From: Jaenimonas drosophilae
Lineage: Eukaryota; Euglenozoa; Kinetoplastea; Trypanosomatida; Trypanosomatidae
Direction: 5' to 3'
Length of the DNA stretch: 40,244 bases
Assembly (NCBI GenBank): GCA_030849065.1
Contig: JASAON010001494.1
Coordinates: forward strand, 1-40,244
Below are positions 17,878 to 26,375 of the stretch, piece by piece. Every line of letters starts with the position of its first letter. The stretch's first letter is position 1. Position numbers and translations under genes: made by a program. The notes under the pieces are model-generated. The model did not search any database and was not told the DNA's origin. It saw nothing but the letters and a program-made list of their open reading frames with translations.

Positions 17878-19971
17878 ATGTTTTATTCCCTGGCAGAGAA
17901 GCAGAAAAACCGCTTCTTCAATGATTGGCCCATGCGCGTTATCGCCGTGGATACCACACGCCGCTACCTCTACTACTCTGAACCCGGGAGCCCACTGCTG
18001 GAGCCGCAACAGCAGGGCGCAGAGCTCAACGCCAACAATGATAATCATCATCCGCCAGAGATACATCCCTCACCACATTTGGTGTGGAGCAAGAAGATTA
18101 AGCTGCATAGTGTGATGGCGGTAGCGACGGAAGTGGAGTTCTCCTTCAGCGACCCGCATCTCGTTGAGCAGGATTTATATCAGCTTGAGATTTGCGGAGA
18201 TACACGCCCCATGGCGCATGGCGAGTGCCCCCCGCTCGGCCCGCTGCTCTGCCCCTCGGCAGGTTTGCTGCCCATGCCGCTGCGCAACTCCGTTGAGAAC
18301 CGTGAATACCTCCAGGACCCCTTCTTCTTGCGTGAGCTCTTCACTTCCATGCGAGAACACTACGACAGCATCGCCGCCACACGTGAAGAGGCCAACAACG
18401 TCGCCATCGCACAAGGCTTAACCCCCGCCCCTTCAACCACCGCCACCCTCGCCTCCCCACGTACCTCCACCGGCATCTTCTTTAGCAGCAGCAAACGCAT
18501 CACCACACGTTTGCGCTGCCGTGATGAACGAGAGTTTCGGCGGTTGTGGTATGTGCTTCAGACCATGCTAGGCTATGATAAGCTCATTCTTCGGCCATAT
18601 CGTGGTTTGCCGCCCTACGACCCACGCAACGGCATCAGCTTCGCGCACGTTCCCATGACGGTGTGGCACACCTTTAAGACGCTGGATAAGGCGGTGTTTT
18701 ATATCTTCACGCGTGTGAAGGTGATGGGCCCATCAACGGCGGGCGCACACAAGCGAAGTGGCAGCAACGTGAGCGCCTCCGCGGCCGCCGTTGCCGCCAC
18801 CACCACACCACGAGATGATGTTGTTGGTGTGGTCTTTGGTGGAGCGTACCTCTGCATCACCCATGATATGATTCTCATCATGGCACAGAACGCAAAGATA
18901 CTTCGTTGGCTCCCCATTCAAGAGGTTCATACCTTCGCTTACAACAGTCGTGGCAGTACGCCATTCGGCGTCTTCCGCACCGATGCACCGCGCGCAGATC
19001 TTATTTTTTCACCGCAGGCGCCCATTTTCGGCGAGGTTGGCCGCAACAGCTTCGATGGACGTGTTGAGATTCGGCGCATCCAGACGGTGCTCCACGATAC
19101 CTGCTTTGCCTCTCTCAGCCCACGCCGCGTCATGAAGATTGTTGAAGTGGCGGATGCAACATATCACGACTACATCGCACGCCAATCAGCCGCTGGGCAG
19201 CCCTTGAGCCTGCGACCTCGTCCAGGTTTTCAGAGCGATCTGAGCTGCCCACTGCCAAAGGAGCAGCTCGCGGCGGTGTGGCACCAGGTGCAGGAGGAGC
19301 TGCGCACACGCGGCGATGTTAGCAATCATGCCGCCATTCCCATTTATGAAACAACGGCGGCGGATGTGGAGCTCGCTGGCGATGGATTGGCGGATTTGGT
19401 GGCCCACCTCAATCGCGAGCGCGAGGATCGCCATGACATTGTTGGGATGCCTCTTGCGCAGGCACAACAGCGCCAGCGGGAGGCCGCCGCCGCTGCGGCA
19501 GCCGCCGTTGGTACATCATCATCATCTCCGCCAGCAGCCTCGGCCCAAACCGGAACACGTCCGGCATCGTTGACGCTGGAGATGCTGCAGACTCCCTTGA
19601 TTGCCGGGAACATGGGTGCTTCACAACCAACCGCGGAGGAGGTGCTGAGCCCGCGCTCCAGTCGTTGTGCGCCGAGTGAGTACACGAGCTACGGCATGCC
19701 TGGCGCGCGATACATCACTCAGAGTGAGCTTCACGAGATGGAAAATGTAGCGGTGGAGGAGGAGGAGGATCGTGAAGTGGCCAGCGCGGATGCTCAGCAA
19801 CCACAACAAACACAACAACCGCGTCTATCTAGTGAGGCGTCGCGCGAATCGATGAAGCGCAATTTTGTGTACGGGCCAGATTGCACCGTGGATGATATTA
19901 TCCGCCGCAGCATGGCGGCGATGGCCTCAGATGGATCTCCTCTCAACGCACAACGTCCATCAAACTCGTGA
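17878..19971 (+). CDS. Large conserved protein with PH-like features (paralogue 2)
   Basis: A 697-residue paralogue of the preceding gene. Shared blocks in the same order are: an N-terminal FFNDWPMRVIAVDTTRRYLYYSE; WSKKIKLHSVMAV; DPFFLRELFTSMREHYDS; REFRRLWYVLQTMLGYDKLILRPYRGLPPYDPRNGISFA; AYLCITHDMILIM; LSCPLPKEQLAAVW; DIVGM; PGARYITQSEL; and a final VDDIIRRSMAAMASDG. Its linkers differ: a shorter N-terminal insert, an Ala/Thr-rich loop near 300-315, an Ala-rich run near 538-548, and an acidic then glutamine-rich tail. It has no signal peptide or membrane segment. The order of conserved blocks suggests a split PH-like fold plus a second related module. Function is unknown; tandem copies suggest a local duplication. 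The start is the first ATG after the long AUG-free leader. Confidence 0.88.
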   Translation: MFYSLAEKQKNRFFNDWPMRVIAVDTTRRYLYYSEPGSPLLEPQQQGAELNANNDNHHPPEIHPSPHLVWSKKIKLHSVMAVATEVEFSFSDPHLVEQDLYQLEICGDTRPMAHGECPPLGPLLCPSAGLLPMPLRNSVENREYLQDPFFLRELFTSMREHYDSIAATREEANNVAIAQGLTPAPSTTATLASPRTSTGIFFSSSKRITTRLRCRDEREFRRLWYVLQTMLGYDKLILRPYRGLPPYDPRNGISFAHVPMTVWHTFKTLDKAVFYIFTRVKVMGPSTAGAHKRSGSNVSASAAAVAATTTPRDDVVGVVFGGAYLCITHDMILIMAQNAKILRWLPIQEVHTFAYNSRGSTPFGVFRTDAPRADLIFSPQAPIFGEVGRNSFDGRVEIRRIQTVLHDTCFASLSPRRVMKIVEVADATYHDYIARQSAAGQPLSLRPRPGFQSDLSCPLPKEQLAAVWHQVQEELRTRGDVSNHAAIPIYETTAADVELAGDGLADLVAHLNREREDRHDIVGMPLAQAQQRQREAAAAAAAAVGTSSSSPPAASAQTGTRPASLTLEMLQTPLIAGNMGASQPTAEEVLSPRSSRCAPSEYTSYGMPGARYITQSELHEMENVAVEEEEDREVASADAQQPQQTQQPRLSSEASRESMKRNFVYGPDCTVDDIIRRSMAAMASDGSPLNAQRPSNS

Positions 19972-20691
19972 AACACGGAGCATGGAGCTTCACCACCACC
20001 AACAACAACATTTGTCATTCTGAATGAGTACGCCCGCTCTGTGGCACACCTCCTCGCACCAACCACAACTTCAGCGTCGTGCGTTGGTTTAACCTCCTTC
20101 CATCACCTTACGTGCAGCAGAGGGGGTATCTACACAGCGTTTTTTTTTTTTTCTGCCAACGAAACATCCTCCTCCTCCTCCTTCTTCAGGATCGCGCGAG
20201 GATGGTGCGTGTGTGTGTGTATCTCTGATGAGTATGTTGCGGGATGAATATGATTTGCTTCTCCTTCGTCAAACACATACTTCCTTCCTTGGATCATGCC
20301 ATGGCACATCATCGTACTTCACGAGGTGCTGCTCCTATTGTTTCTGTTTTTCTCACACAGGAGGAGCATGCGTACATTGAGATGGAGGCTGCTCACTCTC
20401 CACGGAGTTTAGCGCGGCAAATCTGCATCAAGATGGGCTCCCCATGACAGTGGTGAGAGGTGCTGATGAAGCAAACAGTGATGTGGTTCATGTATTCTGG
20501 ATCACGAGGATGATGTGTAGGAAATCATGGATTCGTGGCAAGAGCGTTGGGATAAAGGAAGTGGGGAGAGGAGCTTCGCGTGCATGTTGTTGTTGTTGTT
20601 GTTGTTGTTGTGATGGAGGATTGTTGCACATGCTCTACTTCATGTACGCATCATCTCCATCTCTGATTGTGGTTTTTCACTTCCGTAGCAG
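19972..20691 (+). other. Spacer before the ferredoxin gene
   Basis: It contains a T12 run at 20140-20152, a (TTG)n run of about 27 nt at 20585-20611, and no credible gene. The final stretch has only a modest pyrimidine tract, with AG at 20687-20688 and 20690-20691 directly beside the ferredoxin ATG. Confidence 0.5.
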
Positions 20692-21204
20692 ATGAGATTG
20701 GCGCATCACCTCCGTACGGGTGCGTTTTCCTACGCAACGAGTACGCGTCGCTGTGGTGTTGTTCCTCCACGATGTTGTGTATGTGCAGCACTTGTTGTGG
20801 CACAACGTTTGTTTTCAACGCCTGGCAAAGTGACGGTGCACGTGAAGACGGTGGATGGCACGTTGGTTGAGTTTCCTGCTCCGCTGGGCAGCACCTTGAT
20901 GGAGGCCATTCGTGATGTTGGCCTCTTTGTGGAGGTGTGTTGCTCCGGCACGATGGCGTGTACGACCTGCCACGTGTACGTTGAGGGGGGTTGGTGCAGC
21001 AAACTTCCGCCAGCAAGTGTGGGGGAGATGGATATGCTGGATATCGCGTTGCACCCAAAAGAAAACTCACGTCTGGCGTGCCAAATTGCGCTCGTGGAAT
21101 CGTTGGATGGCCTCGTGGTGAGCCTACCGCCAAGCACCATCAACTTAATGAACGAAGATCCTCTGCAACGACTGCACGCCAAGAAGCAGCAGCAATCCAA
21201 GTAG
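20692..21204 (+). CDS. Mitochondrial [2Fe-2S] ferredoxin (adrenodoxin/FDX2 type)
   Basis: A 170-residue electron carrier. Residues 1-45 are rich in R and H and have no acidic residues, as in a mitochondrial presequence; RLFS at 39-42 is a plausible cleavage region. The core has the ferredoxin ligands C84-X5-C90-X2-C93 and C130 in a CSGTMACTTC...RLACQI context. The flanking LPPASVGEMDMLDIAL and PKENSRLACQIAL stretches are closest to FDX2, the type used in iron-sulphur cluster assembly. It would take electrons from a ferredoxin reductase in the mitochondrial matrix. Additional cysteines are present at 83 (next to the first ligand) and 102. The start lies right after TAGCAG, so the leader would be 0-3 nt if those AGs are used. 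The stop is TAG. Confidence 0.93.
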   Translation: MRLAHHLRTGAFSYATSTRRCGVVPPRCCVCAALVVAQRLFSTPGKVTVHVKTVDGTLVEFPAPLGSTLMEAIRDVGLFVEVCCSGTMACTTCHVYVEGGWCSKLPPASVGEMDMLDIALHPKENSRLACQIALVESLDGLVVSLPPSTINLMNEDPLQRLHAKKQQQSK

Positions 21205-21448
21205 GCACGCATACATCCTTCACCATGATATACGAAGGCGGAGGAACGTTGTTTGTGCAGTAGTGCTTCTTTCATTCCCTGCGTGTTGTGTGCTCTCTGC
21301 AATCATGTGCATGACCATCATCACTGCATCTGGACTCCGCGCAATCTTCATCCTTGCTTCATCTCCACATACACGTTGTTGTTGTTGTTGTTGTTGCGTA
21401 GAACGCATTCATCCTTCTTTATAGCATTATTATTATTGTGCCAACGAC
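21205..21448 (+). promoter_or_regulatory. Ferredoxin-uridine kinase spacer with predicted acceptor
   Basis: The 244-nt spacer has a (TTG)n run at 21375-21396, AG at 21400-21401, then ATTCATCCTTCTTTATAG with AG at 21423-21424, 25 nt before the ATG at 21449. No ATG lies between 21313 and 21448. Confidence 0.45.
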
Positions 21449-22096
21449 ATGGCACCTCCCACAACCATTGTTGGTCTTGCTGGTCCATCAGCATCCGGCA
21501 AAACAACCTTGGCGAAGCGCGTGCATCATGGCATGATGAAGGACTTTGGCGCTGATTCCATTGTTGTTCTCTCCGAGGACAACTACTACAGGGATCAATC
21601 ACACATGAGCATGGAGGAGCGCAAGGCCGTAAACTACGATGATCCATCCTCGCTCGATCATGCTCTGCTGGTACAGCACCTCCGCGAGCTCAAGGCGGGT
21701 CGGCCGGTTGAGGTGCCCGTCTATGACTTTGTATCATCCAACCGCACCGCCAACACCACACGTGTGAATCCTGCACGTGTGGTGCTCATCGAGGGAATTC
21801 TCATCTTTGCCTCCCCGGAGGTTCGTGAGCTCATTGACTTCCGTGTGTACGTGGAAACACCCCTCGATATCTGCCTCATGCGCCGTATCACGCGTGACAT
21901 GTGTGAGCGTGGCCGCAGCCTGGAGAGCATCTTTGCGCAGTACAAGAAAGGTGTGCGACCTGCATTCAAAGCCTACGTGGAGCCATCCAAGGCGTACGCA
22001 CACGTACTTCTATCTGGCAAAGAAGATAATGAGCTGGCAGTGCGCATGTTAGAGGCACGCCTACGCGAGCTGATGTCTCAGACGCCACATTTGTAG
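21449..22096 (+). CDS. UK: Uridine kinase-like protein, copy 1
   Basis: A 215-residue single-domain P-loop kinase of the uridine/cytidine kinase family, which phosphorylates nucleosides to UMP or CMP in pyrimidine salvage. Walker A is GPSASGKT (12-19). The SEDNYYRDQS motif provides the presumed catalytic Asp44. NYDDPSSLDHALL and VVLIEGILIF (Walker B region) follow. The lid RRITRDMCERGR and the EPSKAYAHVLL end are standard. One residue is odd: in the YDFVSSNR motif (92-99), Ser97 stands where human UCK2 and the neighbouring copy have the base-contacting His. This suggests altered specificity rather than inactivity, since the phosphotransfer motifs are intact. There is no targeting signal, so it is probably cytosolic. 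It sits just upstream of a paralogue. Confidence 0.9.
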   Translation: MAPPTTIVGLAGPSASGKTTLAKRVHHGMMKDFGADSIVVLSEDNYYRDQSHMSMEERKAVNYDDPSSLDHALLVQHLRELKAGRPVEVPVYDFVSSNRTANTTRVNPARVVLIEGILIFASPEVRELIDFRVYVETPLDICLMRRITRDMCERGRSLESIFAQYKKGVRPAFKAYVEPSKAYAHVLLSGKEDNELAVRMLEARLRELMSQTPHL

Positions 22097-22157
22097 GTGC
22101 CACAGGGACGCTTAACGTTTTTTTTTCTTCTTCATCACATAATCGTGCACCTGCACA

Positions 22158-22160
<3 letters not shown>

Positions 22161-22220
<60 letters not shown>
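22161..22220 (+). repeat. (AG)30 dinucleotide microsatellite
   Basis: A perfect AG repeat of 60 nt begins 64 nt after the stop of uridine kinase copy 1. It is pure purine on the coding strand, so it would be a polypyrimidine tract only on the other strand and cannot serve as the acceptor tract for copy 2. Confidence 0.97.
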
Positions 22221-22226
<6 letters not shown>

Positions 22227-22394
22227 TGTTTTTAGAGAATTGCATCAATAGAAGGCAAGAGTATGAGGTGTGGTTGTACGTGTTTTGCTTTGGTGATGAA
22301 GAAGTGTTTATGGTATGCGTTGATATCCTATGCTGCGTTCATGTAGCGTGAATGAGTATGAGAGGCTGGGCCTCAAGGACTGTGATGATGCATG

Positions 22395-22508
22395 CTTCCA
22401 CTCGTTTTCTGTTTGTTTGTTTGTTTGTTTGTTATTCATTCTACAACAAACGCACACGCAATCATACACCAGCACGTTTATATTCAGATATATACGCACA
22501 CACTTGCC
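22395..22508 (+). promoter_or_regulatory. Predicted trans-splice region for uridine kinase copy 2
   Basis: A pyrimidine-rich block at 22395-22444, including a (GTTT)n/(TTTG)n run near 22408-22432, is followed by AG at 22471-22472 and 22486-22487. The ATG at 22509 is the first after it. The in-frame ATG at 22392 lies before the tract and is not likely to be in the mRNA. Confidence 0.5.
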
Positions 22509-23153
22509 ATGACCTCCAACAACCGCCTGACAACAACCGTCGTGGGTGTTTCTGGTGCCTCCGGCTCTGGCAAGACGCTCCTCGCCTCCACTTTGCTGAA
22601 GGAGCTGGCGGAGCAATTCGGTGAGGACAGCATCGGCGTCATTTGCGAAGATTATTACTACCGCGATCAATCAGATGTGCCGATGGAGAAGCGCATCCAC
22701 GTGAATTATGACCACCCCAACTCCCTGGAGCACGATTTGCTGGCAAAGCATCTCTTGGCGTTGAAGCAGGGCCAGAGCGTGGAGCTGCCGCAGTACGACT
22801 ACTGCCAACACACCCGCTCCAGCACTTCCGTATCTTTTTCCCCAAAGAAGGTGATTATTGTGGAGGGCATTCTCATCTTCACCAATCCGGAATTGCGCGC
22901 GCAGATGGATTATCTCATCTTCGTGGATACCCCACTGGATATCTGTTTGGTGCGTCGCGCCAGCCGCGACATGGTTGAGCGTGGACGTACCTTTGATTCC
23001 ATCATCACGCAATACCAACAAACGGTGCGGCCCATGTACTTTCAGTTCATTGAACCATCACGGCGGTGGGCTGATATCATCGTGCCGAGCTGGAAGGATA
23101 ATCGTGTGGCGATTGATGTGCTCAAGGCGAAGATGCGCGAACACATGCACTAA
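22509..23153 (+). CDS. UK: Uridine kinase-like protein, copy 2
   Basis: A 214-residue P-loop nucleoside kinase, paralogue of the gene just upstream. Walker A is GASGSGKT (16-23). Asp48 lies in [34 protein letters not shown] and the lid [12 protein letters not shown] are in the usual order and spacing for uridine kinase. The YDYCQHTR motif (96-103) keeps His101 at the position known in human UCK2 to contact the base, so this copy is the better candidate for a classical uridine/cytidine kinase. There is no presequence or UPRT fusion. I chose 22509 over the in-frame ATG at 22392, because the extra 39 residues would be encoded by the pyrimidine tract ([11 protein letters not shown]) and are absent in copy 1. 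Confidence 0.9.
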   Translation: MTSNNRLTTTVVGVSGASGSGKTLLASTLLKELAEQFGEDSIGVICEDYYYRDQSDVPMEKRIHVNYDHPNSLEHDLLAKHLLALKQGQSVELPQYDYCQHTRSSTSVSFSPKKVIIVEGILIFTNPELRAQMDYLIFVDTPLDICLVRRASRDMVERGRTFDSIITQYQQTVRPMYFQFIEPSRRWADIIVPSWKDNRVAIDVLKAKMREHMH

Positions 23154-23500
23154 AACACGATGAGCATGGGTTTGGAGTAGTACTCCACAGGCAGTGACAG
23201 CTTCTCCATCTGTGTGCTACACCACCTCACTCCTTTTTGTTGTTGTGGGGCACACATAATCATCATCATCGGATCTTCCACGCCAGCCCCTGTGAGGAGG
23301 AGGATGGTTCCTTCAGATGTGCGGCAACAAACGATTAAGATTTATATATCCAGGTCCACTAATGGTTCGTAACGGCCAAATTTTTTTTTCAGAGTTTTTT
23401 GATGTGTTTTGTGTGCAGTAGCGGTGACATGAAGGATGTCGGAAGAGCTCCAAACAAGGAGGTCGTCAAACAAATGCACATCACATATACATGTTATTAT
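23154..23500 (+). other. Spacer downstream of the uridine kinase pair
   Basis: About 350 nt with a T9 run near 23380 and no gene. It probably holds the copy 2 3' UTR. Confidence 0.5.
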
Positions 23501-23539
23501 ACTTCTTTTTCCCCTTCTTCTTTTTGGTTGTTGTTGTAG
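23501..23539 (+). promoter_or_regulatory. Predicted spliced-leader acceptor for the four-TM protein
   Basis: A strong pyrimidine tract (23502-23525, then TTG repeats) ends in GTTGTAG with AG at 23538-23539. There is no ATG from 23494 to the start at 23876, giving an AUG-free leader of about 336 nt. Confidence 0.55.
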
Positions 23540-23875
23540 CAACCCTCTGGATTGCATCTACCTCACACATACACACAAGAAGATCTTTTTCCTTCCATTC
23601 ATTTGTTGGCAGCAGTTTGTGGCATAAACGTTTTTTTTTTTAAAGGGGGGCCATTTTCATCGCGTCTCTCTTCATCGTGTGTGGTGCTCACATTGGTACG
23701 CTACACACACACACACACACACGCTTATCGTTTTGGTGAAGATCATTCGTTCCTCATTATTGCCGTTGTTGTGCGGGATTACTAGATCATCGGCCACACC
23801 TTCACACACACGCAACAACAACATCACCACCAACAGCAGCCACAACAATACACATCCTCGTGTGAAGCTTGTAGG

Positions 23876-25861
23876 ATGAACATCTCCACCGACGATGGCC
23901 GCATGGAAAGCTCCGATGGCGCTAGTTTTGCCGCACCGCTGCTCTCAACGGTCGCTGCTGAAGCGCCTCTCTTCGTGGATGTTCGTGGCCAACCTCCATC
24001 GCCCGAAAGTGTTGAGATGATGCGCAATGACGCAGATGCAGTGATGGACGGCTCCGCTGTTCCCGCCATGAGTGCCTCTGTGGCGGCCATAGGTGGTTGG
24101 TCCGTGCCAGATCACAACGCACTTCTTCATCGTGCGAGTGAAGACCGCGAATTGGCCGACCTTCTCCTCGCCGCCGATGCCGTGACGATGGATCTTAACC
24201 AGCCCATGACGGGTCTTCCGCCACTATCTGCGCCAGAGCTGAAGATCATGGGACGTTGTGTTTCCTTTTGTGCAGAAACAAGCGATACCCACAACGCCAA
24301 GGACCAGGCCAATGATGAGCTCATTTACTACGAAGGTCTCGTGGCCTCTCTTAACCTGAACACGGTGGTGCTGATGCATGTACATCGCATGACGGAGATG
24401 GCCTACCAACTTCGGCAGATGGAGTCATCGGGTGAGGTTGAGCACCACACCAACCACCTTGTGTGTGGGGACGGAACCTCCACCACCCCCGCCTCGTCAA
24501 ACGCACCAAAAGTTGGCACAACCTCCGATGCTATACACGATGAGGTAGCATCTCCGCAACACATCGCCTCAGCCGCGGAGGATCTCACCGCCCTTCGCAG
24601 CCCTCCACTCACGCACACACACGAAGCCGCGGAGGGGGGCGATGATGGAGGTGGCCGAGAGGCATCATCCGGCACGATGATGGAGGAGGCCGTTTTCGAT
24701 GCCATCCTCGCCGCCCCCGCGAAGGAGCGCAATCGTCTTGGAAGCATTCATGAGTGCGGCGGCCCGATCCCCTTCATGACGTTTGCGCGGAGCCGCATTC
24801 ACGATGTTATATTTGCTCGCGATCCGCCCAGCAGTTTTTTTAGCTTGTTTGATGATCCATCACGGCACAACTTTGATCTTCAGTGCTTGCGCATGTACGT
24901 ACGTCGGTACTTGGTACATTGTAGCCAGGGAAACAACCCACGCCAGGTGAGCTTGCGCCACTTCATTGAGAACCGGTGTGCGTGTGCGGGGCGCGTGGAG
25001 GATGAGCTCCTCATGCGCATCGCGCGGCAGGAGCTGCGCTACCTCGTGAAGGTGGCGCGGGATATGAAGAAGGCCACCGACAACCGCCGCGCGCCACGTA
25101 GCGTGGAGGAGCTCCTGCTGCAGTACCAGGCACCTCCAGGATTGTTTCAGCGCACCGGCATCCTTTTCCTTACCAACGTGCCTCGCCAGACGTTTTCTGT
25201 TGCCCTGATTGAGCTCTCACTTGTTTGCGCATGGCTCCTATACATGGGCATCACCTACATCGCGGCAGAGGCGCTCTTTATGCTTCCCTACTTGGAGGTG
25301 CTACGCAATCACACCATGACGACGGCGGTGATGAGCACCACAACGGTGTGCTTCACGATTTATCACTCCACGGTGATGCGTATTCCAGTAGATCGATTCA
25401 TGGCAAAGTTGGCCATGATTCGTGGCATGTTGTTGCTCATTACGATGCTCACATGCATTCTCTTCGTGGTTAGCGCGACCTCCTCTGTCATGCCGAGCTC
25501 CGTGAAGGATTTTTTGCTTCACCGCGGCTCCACCAGTGGTGGCAGGCACAACATCTGCGCCTACTATATGCGCCACAGCTGTTCTGGATTTGATACCTCG
25601 TGCAGCTACCTCACCAACGAGGATGAACGTGCCGCGCTCTGCAGCTGTGCCAGCCCCATCCAACAATCCTTCATGAGCACATGCGATGCGCCCATGATGA
25701 TCACGGTGCAACAGACCTTCGTTCCCATGTTGTGCATTGGTGGCATACTAATGATGGTCCTGAGTTTGGATCTGATGCTGCTGGGGCGGTTTGTTTTAAT
25801 TGCACGCATTGTTTCGATGCGCTTGAACGCGGTGCGAGGCAGTGGCGAGACCATGGTGTAG
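23876..25861 (+). CDS. Four-TM membrane protein with cysteine-rich loop, unrecognised family
   Basis: A 661-residue protein. The first 430 residues are mostly soluble, with a low-complexity stretch near 185-270 and a basic region (RMYVRRYLVHC, RIARQELRYLVKVARDMKK) at 340-405. Four hydrophobic segments follow at roughly 440-463, 480-502, 513-537 and 614-645. Between the third and fourth lies a loop of about 75 residues with six cysteines (NICAYYMRHSC, TSCSY, LCSCASP, STCD), enough for three disulphides, so this loop is probably lumenal or extracellular. The arrangement recalls tetraspanins, but the CCG motif is absent and the long cytosolic N-terminus is unusual. I recognise no named family. 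The start is the first ATG after the predicted acceptor; the stop is TAG. Confidence 0.85.
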   Translation: MNISTDDGRMESSDGASFAAPLLSTVAAEAPLFVDVRGQPPSPESVEMMRNDADAVMDGSAVPAMSASVAAIGGWSVPDHNALLHRASEDRELADLLLAADAVTMDLNQPMTGLPPLSAPELKIMGRCVSFCAETSDTHNAKDQANDELIYYEGLVASLNLNTVVLMHVHRMTEMAYQLRQMESSGEVEHHTNHLVCGDGTSTTPASSNAPKVGTTSDAIHDEVASPQHIASAAEDLTALRSPPLTHTHEAAEGGDDGGGREASSGTMMEEAVFDAILAAPAKERNRLGSIHECGGPIPFMTFARSRIHDVIFARDPPSSFFSLFDDPSRHNFDLQCLRMYVRRYLVHCSQGNNPRQVSLRHFIENRCACAGRVEDELLMRIARQELRYLVKVARDMKKATDNRRAPRSVEELLLQYQAPPGLFQRTGILFLTNVPRQTFSVALIELSLVCAWLLYMGITYIAAEALFMLPYLEVLRNHTMTTAVMSTTTVCFTIYHSTVMRIPVDRFMAKLAMIRGMLLLITMLTCILFVVSATSSVMPSSVKDFLLHRGSTSGGRHNICAYYMRHSCSGFDTSCSYLTNEDERAALCSCASPIQQSFMSTCDAPMMITVQQTFVPMLCIGGILMMVLSLDLMLLGRFVLIARIVSMRLNAVRGSGETMV

Positions 25862-26375
25862 GCCATGTTGTTGCTACTACACGAAAAACGGGGATGATGG
25901 TGAGCATTTGCGCACCACGTGTGTTGGATCTGACAACTTTTCTTCGGTTGCTCTTGTTGCGCATGATGCGTCGGCATGTAGAGTGCATCACTGATATGAT
26001 ATGTAGGCTCACCTCCACTCGCGATGTTGGCACCGGTGATACGAAACACGTTTATAACGGGACGCGAAGAACATAGCATCACCATGCGAACAAACACACA
26101 TACATGGTGCAACCTCTCTTCTTTCACTTCCACTCTCCTGGAACACAACATGGGTTCCTGAAATCAGAAGAAAAAAAACATCATCTTTTTTTGGTGTGAG
26201 GAGATGAACATGCGGTGCGGATACGAGGCTCAACGCCAACCACACGATTTCTGTTCCGTATGCTCTCGTTTCTTTTTTTCACACTACCCACACACACACA
26301 CACACATGCATATACACGTAAATCCATGGTCCTCTTCCTCCAACTCATCCTATGCAATGTGTTGTTTGATGTATG
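25862..26375 (+). other. Spacer downstream of the four-TM protein gene
   Basis: About 510 nt with many ATGs in all frames, a (CA)n run at 26288-26305 and no credible gene. ATGs stop abruptly at 26373, which I take as the approximate end of the 3' UTR and intergenic part. Confidence 0.5.

Noticed and set aside
22392..22508. Hydrophobic N-terminal extension on uridine kinase copy 2
   Set aside because: It looks like a signal peptide but is the translated GTTT/pyrimidine tract; the first ATG after the acceptors is 22509 and copy 1 has no extension.
23700..23722. CA-repeat considered as telomeric or CRISPR-like repeat
   Set aside because: Simple dinucleotide microsatellite without spacers or telomeric TTAGGG units; similar runs are scattered over the window.
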